Assembly (NCBI GenBank): GCA_937968035.1
Contig: CALBTS010000807.1
Span: forward strand, 1 to 6,743
DNA length: 6,743 bases
Reading direction: 5' to 3'
DNA from: an uncultured Methanomethylovorans sp.
GTDB lineage: Archaea > Halobacteriota > Methanosarcinia > Methanosarcinales > Methanosarcinaceae
The notes under the pieces were generated by a model that searched no databases, was not told the origin of the DNA, and worked only from the letters and a program-made list of their open reading frames with translations. The position numbers and the translations under genes were made by a program. Below, one piece after another: positions 1 to 6,168 of the stretch. The first letter of the stretch is position 1, and each line of letters begins with the position of its first letter.

Positions 1-194
1 TACGGTTCGATAAACAAAAACCAGGCATTCTTTCAAAACTAGGTCCTTTTATGGACGATGTCATTGGCGGACTTATAGGTGGTGTTTCTGCAAACATGTA
101 TACCAGAAGCATGGCAGAACAAGGTGTTAATAAAGAAAAAGAAAGCGATAAAAAGAACAAAAGCAATGACAACAGTGGTGTGATCGCAGGATGA
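1..194 (+). CDS. cobZ: Probable alpha-ribazole-5'-phosphate phosphatase CobZ (PgpA family), 3' end only
   Basis: The gene is cut by the window start; 63 complete codons are visible from position 3 to the TGA at 192-194. The visible protein begins with RFDKQKPGILSKLG and continues with PFMDDVIGGLIGG. This matches the C-terminal end of phosphatidylglycerophosphatase A-type proteins, where an FD, a glycine-rich turn and an acidic MDD-V/I pair precede a last hydrophobic helix. In Methanosarcina mazei a PgpA homologue, CobZ, is known to replace the bacterial phosphatase CobC and remove the 5'-phosphate in the last part of cobalamin nucleotide-loop assembly. Direct overlap with cobS (the stop and start share ATGA at 191-194) makes CobZ far more likely than a lipid phosphatase. 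After the hydrophobic stretch comes a hydrophilic tail of about 28 residues rich in Lys, Asn and Ser, which looks disordered. The family call rests on a short fragment, so a plain PgpA cannot be excluded. Confidence 0.72.
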   Translation, partial: RFDKQKPGILSKLGPFMDDVIGGLIGGVSANMYTRSMAEQGVNKEKESDKKNKSNDNSGVIAG

Positions 195-1021
195 GAAGTT
201 TTCTTCTGGCATTAAGGTCCGGTTTTGGTTTTCTGTCCACTATTCCGGTGGGGTTGACAATGGAAGGTCTGGACGAGTTCTTCAAGCGGACCTATTTACA
301 TATCCTCGTAGGTGCTGTACTGGGACTATTGATGGGGGTTTTCGCTTTCTTATCCATGATGACATTGCCACAGCAGATTAGTGCTATAATGATAGTTATT
401 TTTGTATACTATCTTACAGGTCTTAACCATCTTGATGGCCTTGCGGATTTCGGGGATGGTGTAACTGCCCATGGATCGGTGGAAAAGAAGATCCGTGCTC
501 TTAAGGATGTGGCACTTGGCATCGGAGGTGTAGGTTTCTGTACAATGGGTATCCTTGCATTTTATTCATCAATAGCTTCCCTTCAGTCTGAAGCCCTTCT
601 ATGGGCTGATAATAGTATGCGCACTGCTGCAGCTATCCTGTTTTCTTCTATGCTGATAGCAGAAGTTTCAGCAATGCAGTGCATGCTCACAATAGCAGCT
701 TTCGGCAAGTCTATCCATGAGGGATTGGGGTCTATCTTAGTGCAGAACACCACATTTCCAAAATATATAGTGGGGCTTTTGGGTTCCGTGGTCATATGTT
801 CGCTTGCCCTGCTACCCTTCGGAATTTGGTATTGTGGGATTATTGCCCTTATAGCTTCTATTATTTCAGCTTTTCTCGTATTGAACATCAGTAACCGGCA
901 CTTTGGAGGGATGAACGGGGATGTGATCGGCACTTCCAACGAGGTGGGGAGAACTATTGCCCTTATAATGATCGTATTGGTATTGAGCTATCATAACGGA
1001 GGTATTCCATGGATGCTATAA
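191..1021 (+). CDS. cobS: Adenosylcobinamide-GDP ribazoletransferase (cobalamin-5'-phosphate synthase) CobS
   Basis: CobS joins adenosylcobinamide-GDP to alpha-ribazole-5'-phosphate, giving adenosylcobalamin-5'-phosphate and GMP, at the cytoplasmic membrane. The 276-aa length is normal for the family. Family signatures visible are FLSTIPV near the N-terminus (residues 14-20), the acidic GLNHLDGLADFGDGV motif at 77-91 that is expected to bind metal and nucleotide, KDVALGIGGVG at 105-115, and GGMNGDVIGTSNEVGR at 239-254, the second acidic motif. Hydrophobic segments that could span the membrane lie at about 36-57, 64-80, 109-131, 144-170, 192-212, 214-232 and 255-267. The ATG at 191 overlaps the upstream stop by four bases (ATGA), so the start probably depends on translational coupling; only a weak GGTG-type ribosome site precedes it. 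CobS sits between its partners CobZ and CobY in the same pathway. The identification is secure. Confidence 0.96.
   Translation: MRSFLLALRSGFGFLSTIPVGLTMEGLDEFFKRTYLHILVGAVLGLLMGVFAFLSMMTLPQQISAIMIVIFVYYLTGLNHLDGLADFGDGVTAHGSVEKKIRALKDVALGIGGVGFCTMGILAFYSSIASLQSEALLWADNSMRTAAAILFSSMLIAEVSAMQCMLTIAAFGKSIHEGLGSILVQNTTFPKYIVGLLGSVVICSLALLPFGIWYCGIIALIASIISAFLVLNISNRHFGGMNGDVIGTSNEVGRTIALIMIVLVLSYHNGGIPWML
998..1003 (+). promoter_or_regulatory. Ribosome binding site of cobY, inside the end of cobS
   Basis: GGAGGT lies five bases before the ATG at 1009, a strong match to the complement of the archaeal 16S rRNA 3' end. It supports the cobY start at 1009 even though that start lies within the cobS coding sequence, 13 nt before the end of the cobS stop codon. 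Confidence 0.85.
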
Positions 1022-1632
1022 TTATGGCCGGAGGCCTGGGAAGCAGGCTTGGGATGGGTGAGAAACCGTGTGTGAGTTTACTGGATAAGCCCTTGATAAC
1101 TTATGTTATAGAGGCTTTGCATGAGGCTTCCGGAATAGACAGGATATATGTTGCAGTTTCTCCGGCTACTCCTCTGACCCAGAGCTTCCTTGAGAAAAAC
1201 TACAATGGCAAGGTACGCACTATCATGACCGGAGGAGGCAATTATGTAGGTGATATGATATATGCCGTTAAAGAGGCGGCTATCAATGCGCCGGTCCTGG
1301 TCATTATGGCCGACCTGCCATTGCTTAAAGGTAAGCATATTGATCACGTTATAGAGGAGTATGAAAAATGCGGGAAACCCGCTATGTCGGTTTTCTCTCC
1401 GCTGGCAATATGTAAAGGCCTTTCAGTAAGACCAGATACGGTCTTTAACTGGGAAGGTGAACTGATCGTACCTTGTGGTGTCAATATTATAGATGGCAGC
1501 AATATTGAACAGGAACAGGAGTATGAGAGTCTGGTAAGCCAGGATGCTGCTTTTGCATTGAACATAAACCGTGCCGAAGATCTGCGCAAATGCAAAGAGA
1601 TTATAGAACAAAGACTATTATCGCAGTCATGA
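1009..1632 (+). CDS. cobY: GTP:adenosylcobinamide-phosphate guanylyltransferase CobY
   Basis: CobY transfers GMP from GTP to adenosylcobinamide phosphate, producing the adenosylcobinamide-GDP that CobS uses. It is the archaeal replacement for the guanylyltransferase half of bacterial CobU and has no corrinoid kinase activity. The 207-aa protein has a nucleotidyltransferase (MobA-like) fold signature: MDAIIMAGGLGSRLG at 1-15 followed by EKP at 18-20 (GTP-binding loop), SPATP at 51-55, TGGGNYVGDM at 74-83, ADLP at 101-104 (metal-binding Asp) and IVPCGVNII at 153-161, which corresponds to the conserved P-x-G-x-N region of archaeal CobY. The ATG at 1009 has a strong GGAGGT site at proper spacing and overlaps the end of cobS by 13 nt, so the two are almost surely co-transcribed and translationally coupled. 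MobA is the nearest alternative, but the neighbours and the NYV/PCGVN motifs favour CobY. Confidence 0.92.
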   Translation: MDAIIMAGGLGSRLGMGEKPCVSLLDKPLITYVIEALHEASGIDRIYVAVSPATPLTQSFLEKNYNGKVRTIMTGGGNYVGDMIYAVKEAAINAPVLVIMADLPLLKGKHIDHVIEEYEKCGKPAMSVFSPLAICKGLSVRPDTVFNWEGELIVPCGVNIIDGSNIEQEQEYESLVSQDAAFALNINRAEDLRKCKEIIEQRLLSQS

Positions 1633-1637
1633 TCTCA

Positions 1638-1645
1638 TTATATAC
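1638..1645 (+). promoter_or_regulatory. Possible TATA box for the small gene after cobY
   Basis: TTATATAC lies six bases after the cobY stop and resembles an archaeal box A. With the usual spacing of about 25-27 bases from its centre, transcription would start near 1667, which is also the preferred start codon of the next gene. That would give a leaderless or nearly leaderless message. The sequence is short and AT-rich, so it may be a chance match, and read-through from cobY is an equal possibility. Confidence 0.35.
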
Positions 1646-1666
1646 ATGGTCTCAGGAAGGTATGTG

Positions 1667-2032
1667 ATGTCTATGCCGGGAAATATACTCGTAGCAGAGA
1701 AGGAATATTCTCTTGATACATTGAAGATCATAACCGGACACTCTGTACTCAAAGATCCTGATTTGATACCTGAAGAATTGCTCCTTCTGTGCAGTGTGAT
1801 AGATAATCCTTATCTGTTACCTTATTTTCTTGAAACTTTCTATTCAATGCAGCTCAGGGATGAGAATGCTTTTCATTTTGCCTTGCTCAGGATACAGGTT
1901 GATTCACAACTACGTATGAACGAGGATATCCAGAAACACCAGCATCGTATGTATGCGGCAAGAACGCTGGAAAAATTGCTTTTCAATGAACTTTTGCTTG
2001 AAACACTATCGGTTCAGGATGTCATGGAGTAG
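1667..2032 (+). CDS. Hypothetical protein of about 121 aa, unknown function
   Basis: I do not recognise this protein. From ATG 1667 it is 121 aa; the same frame is open upstream to an ATG at 1646, giving 128 aa. I prefer 1667 because AGGAAGG at 1654-1660 stands six bases before it, while 1646 has no ribosome site; a GTG at 1664 is also possible. The protein starts with MSMPGNILVAEKEY. The region from about residue 35 to the end looks almost wholly alpha-helical, with leucine-rich amphipathic stretches (for example IPEELLLLCSVI, HFALLRIQ and LEKLLFNELLLETL) and a charged centre containing QKHQHR. No signal peptide, membrane segment, Cys-pair zinc motif or nucleotide-binding loop is visible. 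It follows cobY by 34 nt on the same strand, so it may be the last gene of the cobalamin transcript, but nothing in it points to corrinoid chemistry. It is likely a real gene, because the frame is open across the whole interval, has a plausible ribosome site and fills the space between two annotated units. Confidence 0.65.
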   Translation: MSMPGNILVAEKEYSLDTLKIITGHSVLKDPDLIPEELLLLCSVIDNPYLLPYFLETFYSMQLRDENAFHFALLRIQVDSQLRMNEDIQKHQHRMYAARTLEKLLFNELLLETLSVQDVME

Positions 2033-2071
2033 CATTTCCCGATAACAGGTGGATAAATTGTTTTCTTCGAT

Positions 2072-2084
2072 CACTTATATAGTG
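2072..2084 (+). promoter_or_regulatory. TATA-like element inside a short dyad
   Basis: CACT-TATAT-AGTG places four-base inverted arms on each side of a TATA-like core. If used as a promoter, transcription would begin near 2103 and cover the repeats upstream of ileS, possibly ending at the T5 run at 2180-2184 or continuing into ileS as a long-leader transcript. The arms are short and the core could be chance in AT-rich DNA. Confidence 0.3.
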
Positions 2085-2150
2085 TAATGTAAGTTCAGAT
2101 TGGCAGGAATGCTGCAGATAAATGTCAATATGAAAAATAATGAAGCGTAT

Positions 2151-2215
2151 GCATTTGAATTGCGGTAATTTACTATCCCTTTTTGCTTAAAACGCAGAAC
2201 AAAGCATTTAAATTG
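2151..2215 (+). repeat. Direct repeat pair GCATTT(G/A)AATTG
   Basis: GCATTTGAATTG at 2151-2162 recurs as GCATTTAAATTG at 2204-2215 with a single difference, and the start-to-start distance is 53 bp. The second copy contains the likely ileS TATA box. Both copies are joined to one arm of an inverted repeat: the first overlaps it by four bases, and the second ends two bases before the other arm. The spacing is close to five helical turns, which would put both copies on the same DNA face. A role as operator sites or as a duplicated promoter is inference only. Confidence 0.55.
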
Positions 2216-2226
2216 AATACCGCAAT
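2159..2226 (+). repeat. 9-bp perfect inverted repeat around the ileS promoter
   Basis: ATTGCGGTA at 2159-2167 and TACCGCAAT at 2218-2226 are exact reverse complements, separated by 50 bases that include the likely ileS TATA box. The arms are more GC-rich than their surroundings. They could be half-sites for a regulator that loops across the promoter. They could also pair in a transcript begun upstream (near 2103), but not in one begun at the proximal promoter, because that transcript would lack the first arm. Confidence 0.5.
2204..2215 (+). promoter_or_regulatory. Likely TATA box (box A) of ileS
   Basis: The core TTTAAATT at 2207-2214 is preceded by the purine/A-rich GAACAAAG, which fits a TFB recognition element. 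From the core centre the start of transcription is expected near 2234-2238, giving a leader of about 27-31 bases that contains the GGAGA ribosome site. Position, core and leader length fit a methanogen promoter. Confidence 0.55.
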
Positions 2227-2253
2227 AGGTGAATATCTAACATTCATGCTTAT

Positions 2254-2258
2254 GGAGA
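2254..2258 (+). promoter_or_regulatory. Ribosome binding site of ileS
   Basis: GGAGA lies six bases before the ATG at 2265. It decides this start over the nearby ATGs at 2246 and 2252, which are in another frame. The protein starting at 2265 has the [14 protein letters not shown] beginning expected of archaeal isoleucyl-tRNA synthetases. Confidence 0.75.
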
Positions 2259-2264
2259 CTTCCT

Positions 2265-5200
2265 ATGCTAAAGGAGATCACAGGTCAATACAACGCAGGT
2301 GAGATCGAATCCAAGATACACGTTTTCTGGGACGGGATCGATGCGTACTCAAAGGTACGCCAGCGCAGAATGGGTGCAAAGCGTTTCTTTTTCGTGGACG
2401 GTCCACCATATACTACCGGTCACATACATCTGGGTACTGCATGGAATAAGATCATCAAGGATTCCATACTCAGGTACCGTTCAATGAACAATTACCATAT
2501 ACTTGACCGTGCAGGATGGGATATGCATGGCCTTCCTATAGAGGTGAAAGTGGAAGAGGTTCTTGGTTTTACTTCCAAGAAAGATATTGAGAGGTATGGA
2601 GTCGGCAATTTCATAGAAAAATGCAAGGAATTTGCCTTATTACAGAAAGACGATATGACCCGCCAGTTCCATTCCCTGGGAGTATGGCTCAACTGGAAAG
2701 ACCCGTATATGACACTGAGGGACGAGTATATCGAAGCTGCGTGGTGGACGCTGAAGCAGGCTCAACAAAAGGACCTGCTCGAAGAGGGTAAACGAGTGGT
2801 CAACTGGTGTCCCCGATGTGAGACTGCAATAGCGGATTCGGAAGTTGAATATGAGGAGCGTGTAGATCCTTCTATCTATGTGAAGTTCCGCCTGAAGAAT
2901 GAACCAGGTACATCGATAGTTATCTGGACCACAACTCCCTGGACCATACCATCCAATATTGCAGTGGCAGTACATCCTTCATTCGAGTATTCCAAGGTAA
3001 AGGCTGTTACATCTTCCGGTGACAGTGAGATCCTGATCATGGCCTCCTCACTGGTCAAAGATGTGCTCAAAAAAGGCAGGTTTGCTGATTTCAAGATCCT
3101 GGATACCATGCTGGGTGAAGACCTTACGACACTGGAATATGAACACCCCCTTGCAGACCAGATCCCCAAGCAGGCACGTTTCAAGCATAATGTGTATCTT
3201 GCAGACTTCGTAACAGCAGAGAACACCGGTTGTGTCCATATAGCTCCAGGACATGGTATGGACGACTTTGAAGTGGGTGTGAAACATGGGCTTCCCATCT
3301 TCTGTCCGGTAGGATCAGATGGCCGGTATACGGAAGAAGCAGGTGAATATACTGATATGCATATCAGGGAAGCTAATAAAGTGGTCGTGGAAAACCTCAA
3401 GGAAAGAGGGCTGCTGCTTGCAGAAGGTACTATTTCCCACCGTTATGGACACTGCTGGAGATGTAAAACACCGATCATCTATCTTGCTACCCGCCAGTGG
3501 TTCCTGAAGATCTCGGAATTAAAGGAGCAGATGCTTTCAGAGATAGATAAGGTTGTCTGGTATCCGGAATGGGCAGGTTCAGCACGCTTCAGGGATTGGG
3601 TGGAAGGTGCAAGGGACTGGTGTATCTCAAGACAGCGTTACTGGGGCATACCCATACCTGTCTGGCGCTGTACCGAATGTGAACGGATAGATGTTATTGG
3701 TACAAAACAGGAACTTCTTGAAAGATCGGGTCTGGCGGAAGGGATCGAGCTTCACAGGCCTTATGTGGACTCTGTGACCCTTACATGCGAATGCGGCGGA
3801 AAGATGCGTCGTGTGGAGGACGTATTCGATGTATGGTTCGATTCGGCTGTTGCTTCCTGGGCCACATTGAACTTCCCACATCAAAAGGAAGAGCTTGAAA
3901 AATGGTGGCCTGCAGATTTCATCACCGAGGGTCATGACCAGACCAGAGGATGGTTCTATTCGCAGTTAGGTGCCAGCATGGTGGCCTTTGGCAAGGCACC
4001 TTATAAGAGCGTACTCATGCACGGGTTCACTCTGGATGTTGAAGGAAAGAAAATGTCCAAGAGCCTGGGTAATGTAGTGCAGCCTTCCGAGGTCATCGAG
4101 AAGTTCGGTGCAGATACCCTGCGTGCTTACGTGTTATCGTCCAGTGCACCCTGGGAAGACCTGAAGTTCAGCAAGGATGAGATAGCCAATATCCATCGGA
4201 CGATCAACATCCTGTGGAACGTCTATCGTTTCCCGTTACCCTATATGGCATTGGATGGCTTTGATCCTTCGAATGTGACCTTGGGATCGGTGAAGCCACA
4301 TATGCGCAGTGAGGACAGGTGGATCCTTTCCAGGATGCAGTCTGTGATCAGATCAGTGGATTCTGCCATGGAGACCTGTATGCTCCAGAAGGCCATAAGG
4401 ACCATCAATGACTTTGTGCTTGAGGACCTTTCCCGCTGGTATATCCAGCTCATAAGGCCAAGGACATGGGTAGAGGCCGATGATCCGGACAAGGTAGCCG
4501 TATACAGGGTACTTTACGAGGTTTTCACGACCCTTACAAAGGTCATAGCTCCTTTTATGCCCCATCTTGCAGAGGAAATGTACCAGAACCTGGTACGCAA
4601 CGTCTACAATGACGCACCGGAATCGGTCCACATGAACGATTGGCCTGTGCCTGATGGATCCCTTATAGATGTGGACCTTGAGCAGCATATGAAGCTTGCA
4701 CGCTCTATTGTGGAGGCAGCTTCCAATGCCCGCCAGAAGGTCGGGCGTAAGCTGAGGTGGCCTGTGGGCAGAATAGTTGTCAGCCCCCCGGAAGAAAATG
4801 CAGCTCTTGCTGTCAAGAACCTTAAAGAGGTGCTCATGGACCAGACCAACTCCAAGGACATCGTACTGACCGGGGTTGGCGAAACCTGGGATGAACTTGG
4901 TTTCAGTGCCATACCGAATCCGGGAGCAATAGGGCCTGTTTTCAAAGGCGATGCCGGAAAGGTCATAGCCGCTTTAAAACAGGTGGATGCCATAGCATTG
5001 AAAAAGAAACTCGCCTGTTCCGAGGGTTATGAGCTACAGCTTGGTGACGGCAATATCGTGACCATAGGTCCCGACATGGTCAACTTCCAGGAGACACTGC
5101 CTGAACTGGTGGCAAGTGCTTCGTCATCTGCTGGCATTGTATATGTGGATGCTAAGCTTACAAGGGAACTGGAAGCAGAAGGTTATTCCAGAGAGGTCAT

Positions 5201-5441
5201 TCGCAGGGTTCAGGATATGAGGAAAGAGATGGACCTTGCTGTGGAAGAGAACATTAAGGTGATCATCTGCATCGATGACGAGAGAGTAGTGGATCTGGTA
5301 CTTGATCTGGAACAATTGATCGCCAGCGAGGTACGTGCAGATGTACAGATCATAGGCTTTGATGTGGAAGTCCGTGGAGATCTCGTCAAGGACTGGGATG
5401 TGGAAGGAATATCGATGCACATTGGGATATCCAGAAGCTGA
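2265..5441 (+). CDS. ileS: Isoleucyl-tRNA synthetase, archaeal type
   Basis: This cytoplasmic class I enzyme charges tRNA-Ile with isoleucine using ATP and clears misactivated valine. It is complete at 1058 aa, the usual size. The Rossmann fold opens with [20 protein letters not shown] (47-66), in which the HIGH element reads HLGT at 55-58, followed by [10 protein letters not shown] (84-93). The CP1 editing domain spans roughly 190-395; it includes the threonine-rich [11 protein letters not shown] at 221-231 and [14 protein letters not shown] at 322-335 with the editing aspartate pair D333/D334. Cys pairs occur at C182/C185, C397/C400, C469/C472 and C508/C510, suggesting bound zinc. The catalytic part resumes with [13 protein letters not shown] (451-463), [10 protein letters not shown] (518-527), GHDQTRGW (556-563) and KMSKS at 596-600. 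The anticodon-binding helical domain starts near EDRWILSRM, and the C-terminal region contains [23 protein letters not shown], shown here by its key residues E-x-EGYSRE and RR-QDMRK. It probably shares a transcript with mptE, 18 nt downstream. The identification is secure. Confidence 0.98.
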   Translation: MLKEITGQYNAGEIESKIHVFWDGIDAYSKVRQRRMGAKRFFFVDGPPYTTGHIHLGTAWNKIIKDSILRYRSMNNYHILDRAGWDMHGLPIEVKVEEVLGFTSKKDIERYGVGNFIEKCKEFALLQKDDMTRQFHSLGVWLNWKDPYMTLRDEYIEAAWWTLKQAQQKDLLEEGKRVVNWCPRCETAIADSEVEYEERVDPSIYVKFRLKNEPGTSIVIWTTTPWTIPSNIAVAVHPSFEYSKVKAVTSSGDSEILIMASSLVKDVLKKGRFADFKILDTMLGEDLTTLEYEHPLADQIPKQARFKHNVYLADFVTAENTGCVHIAPGHGMDDFEVGVKHGLPIFCPVGSDGRYTEEAGEYTDMHIREANKVVVENLKERGLLLAEGTISHRYGHCWRCKTPIIYLATRQWFLKISELKEQMLSEIDKVVWYPEWAGSARFRDWVEGARDWCISRQRYWGIPIPVWRCTECERIDVIGTKQELLERSGLAEGIELHRPYVDSVTLTCECGGKMRRVEDVFDVWFDSAVASWATLNFPHQKEELEKWWPADFITEGHDQTRGWFYSQLGASMVAFGKAPYKSVLMHGFTLDVEGKKMSKSLGNVVQPSEVIEKFGADTLRAYVLSSSAPWEDLKFSKDEIANIHRTINILWNVYRFPLPYMALDGFDPSNVTLGSVKPHMRSEDRWILSRMQSVIRSVDSAMETCMLQKAIRTINDFVLEDLSRWYIQLIRPRTWVEADDPDKVAVYRVLYEVFTTLTKVIAPFMPHLAEEMYQNLVRNVYNDAPESVHMNDWPVPDGSLIDVDLEQHMKLARSIVEAASNARQKVGRKLRWPVGRIVVSPPEENAALAVKNLKEVLMDQTNSKDIVLTGVGETWDELGFSAIPNPGAIGPVFKGDAGKVIAALKQVDAIALKKKLACSEGYELQLGDGNIVTIGPDMVNFQETLPELVASASSSAGIVYVDAKLTRELEAEGYSREVIRRVQDMRKEMDLAVEENIKVIICIDDERVVDLVLDLEQLIASEVRADVQIIGFDVEVRGDLVKDWDVEGISMHIGISRS

Positions 5442-5459
5442 GGCAGTTTGGAAAGGACT

Positions 5460-6095
5460 ATGGACTTTACGGCCTGGGAACCAATATACAAGGAGATACT
5501 TCAGGACTTTGGCTTTAGTCGGGAAGAGGATGAGCAGGCGGCTCTTCTTCTTTCACATCTGCTTGAAGCACAGGTCTCACCGGGACTGGTCGCTCTAAAA
5601 AGAAAGATATCCGGGAAGGATGTCCTAGTTTGTGGTAATGCTCCGATCCTTGCCGAAGACCTTGACAGGTTAGACCTTGGAAGATATGTGGTAATTGCAG
5701 CGGACGGTGCAACAGCAGTTGTAATGGATGCCGGCAGGATGCCGGATGTTATAGTCACAGATCTGGACGGGGATGTGGAGCGTGAGGTAGAGGCTTCAAA
5801 GCAAGGTTCTCTTGTGGTTGTCCATGCTCATGGGGACAACATGGACAAGCTGCTCAACTATGTTCCACGGCTTCAGAACGTCATCGGGTCCACGCAGGCT
5901 GTTCCCCTGGAAAACGTATTCAATTTCGGTGGTTTTACTGACGGGGACAGGGCTGTGTATGTGGCACATGAGTTCGGTGCAGGAACGATCAAACTTGCAG
6001 GTTTCTTTTTTGATGATCCTGTGGTATCACCATCAAAAAACAAAAAATTGAAATGGGCCCGCAGACTAATTTACTCTTTGGGGCTCAATATTTAA
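5460..6095 (+). CDS. mptE: 6-hydroxymethyl-7,8-dihydropterin diphosphokinase MptE (DUF115 family)
   Basis: MptE transfers diphosphate from ATP to 6-hydroxymethyl-7,8-dihydropterin, an early step of tetrahydromethanopterin synthesis (tetrahydrosarcinapterin in Methanosarcina relatives). It is the archaeal counterpart of bacterial FolK but of unrelated fold. From ATG 5460 the protein has 211 aa, the expected length. DUF115 motifs are all present: VLVCGNAP at 55-62, AADGATA at 80-86, PDVIVTDLDGD at 95-105 (acidic metal-binding cluster), HAHGDN at 122-127 and NFGGFTDGDRA at 155-165, then GFFFDD at 181-186 and the basic KNKKLKWA near the end. The frame is also open to a TTG at 5448 with GAGG at 5440-5443 before it, which would add four residues; I prefer ATG because MDF-x-W-x-PIY-x-EI is a natural family beginning. 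It lies 18 nt after ileS (6 nt if TTG is used), with no promoter visible between them, so it depends on the ileS transcript. Confidence 0.92.
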   Translation: MDFTAWEPIYKEILQDFGFSREEDEQAALLLSHLLEAQVSPGLVALKRKISGKDVLVCGNAPILAEDLDRLDLGRYVVIAADGATAVVMDAGRMPDVIVTDLDGDVEREVEASKQGSLVVVHAHGDNMDKLLNYVPRLQNVIGSTQAVPLENVFNFGGFTDGDRAVYVAHEFGAGTIKLAGFFFDDPVVSPSKNKKLKWARRLIYSLGLNI

Positions 6096-6102
6096 GTAAG
6101 CC

Positions 6103-6146
6103 GTTCTATGATGGCGATTTTCATGAGAACTTATTTATATTTTGTT
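6103..6146 (+). terminator. Hairpin plus T-rich tail after mptE
   Basis: GTTCTATGA at 6103-6111 pairs with TCATGAGAAC at 6121-6130, forming a nine-pair stem with one bulged G and a nine-base loop. The stem is followed directly by the T-rich run 6131-6146 (TTATTTATATTTTGTT). This resembles an intrinsic terminator, and archaeal RNA polymerase responds strongly to the T-rich part. It begins seven bases after the mptE stop. Since the stem is AT-rich and next to a TATA box, it could instead be an operator dyad. Confidence 0.5.
6134..6141 (+). promoter_or_regulatory. Likely TATA box of the DUF373 gene
   Basis: TTTATATT lies 35 bases before the ATG at 6169. The usual 25-27 base spacing puts transcription start at about 6163-6165, leaving a leader of only about five bases. 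The AAGG at 6161-6164 would then be at or before the transcript end, so translation could be leaderless. The box lies within the T-rich tail of the mptE terminator candidate. Confidence 0.5.
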
Positions 6147-6168
6147 ACGCAATTAGGAATAAGGTTCC

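Larger units (their letters stand above)
2033..2264 (+). other. AT-rich intergenic region upstream of ileS
   Basis: This 232-bp gap holds no convincing gene. In order it contains a T-rich run at 2059-2067 (TGTTTTCTT) that could end the upstream transcript, a TATA-like element inside a short dyad at 2072-2084, a CCCTTTTTGC run at 2177-2186, a direct repeat (2151-2162 and 2204-2215) whose second copy contains the likely ileS TATA box, an inverted repeat (2159-2167 and 2218-2226), an AGGTGA at 2227-2232, and the ileS ribosome site at 2254-2258. Short open frames are present (a 19-aa one at 2109-2168 and an 18-aa one at 2246-2302 that overlaps the ileS start in another frame), but neither has a well-placed ribosome site. 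Confidence 0.6.

Noticed and set aside
1..190. Search for a cobalamin riboswitch controlling the cob genes
   Set aside because: The visible upstream sequence is coding (end of the cobZ-like gene) and no B12-box-like sequence is present; any regulator would lie outside the window.
1646..1666. ATG 1646 as start of the small gene after cobY
   Set aside because: There is no ribosome site before it, and it lies inside the TATA-like element region; ATG 1667 has AGGAAGG at six-base spacing.
2109..2168. A 19-codon open frame in the gap before ileS, considered as a leader peptide for attenuation
   Set aside because: It contains only one Ile codon, its only nearby purine run (GGCAGG) touches the ATG, and peptide-based attenuation of this type is not established in archaea.
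2033..2264. C/D-box guide RNA or tRNA gene in the gap before ileS
   Set aside because: No RTGATGA/CTGA pair in the right arrangement and no cloverleaf with a TTCRA arm could be found by eye.
2876..3400. A 174-codon antisense open frame, and several shorter ones, within ileS and the other genes
   Set aside because: They lie opposite strongly conserved protein-coding sequence, show no recognisable protein features and are explained by codon bias of the + strand genes.
6096..6168. ATGATGG at 6108-6114 as the C box of a guide RNA
   Set aside because: It forms part of the hairpin arm and loop, differs from the C-box consensus, and no D box (CTGA) follows.
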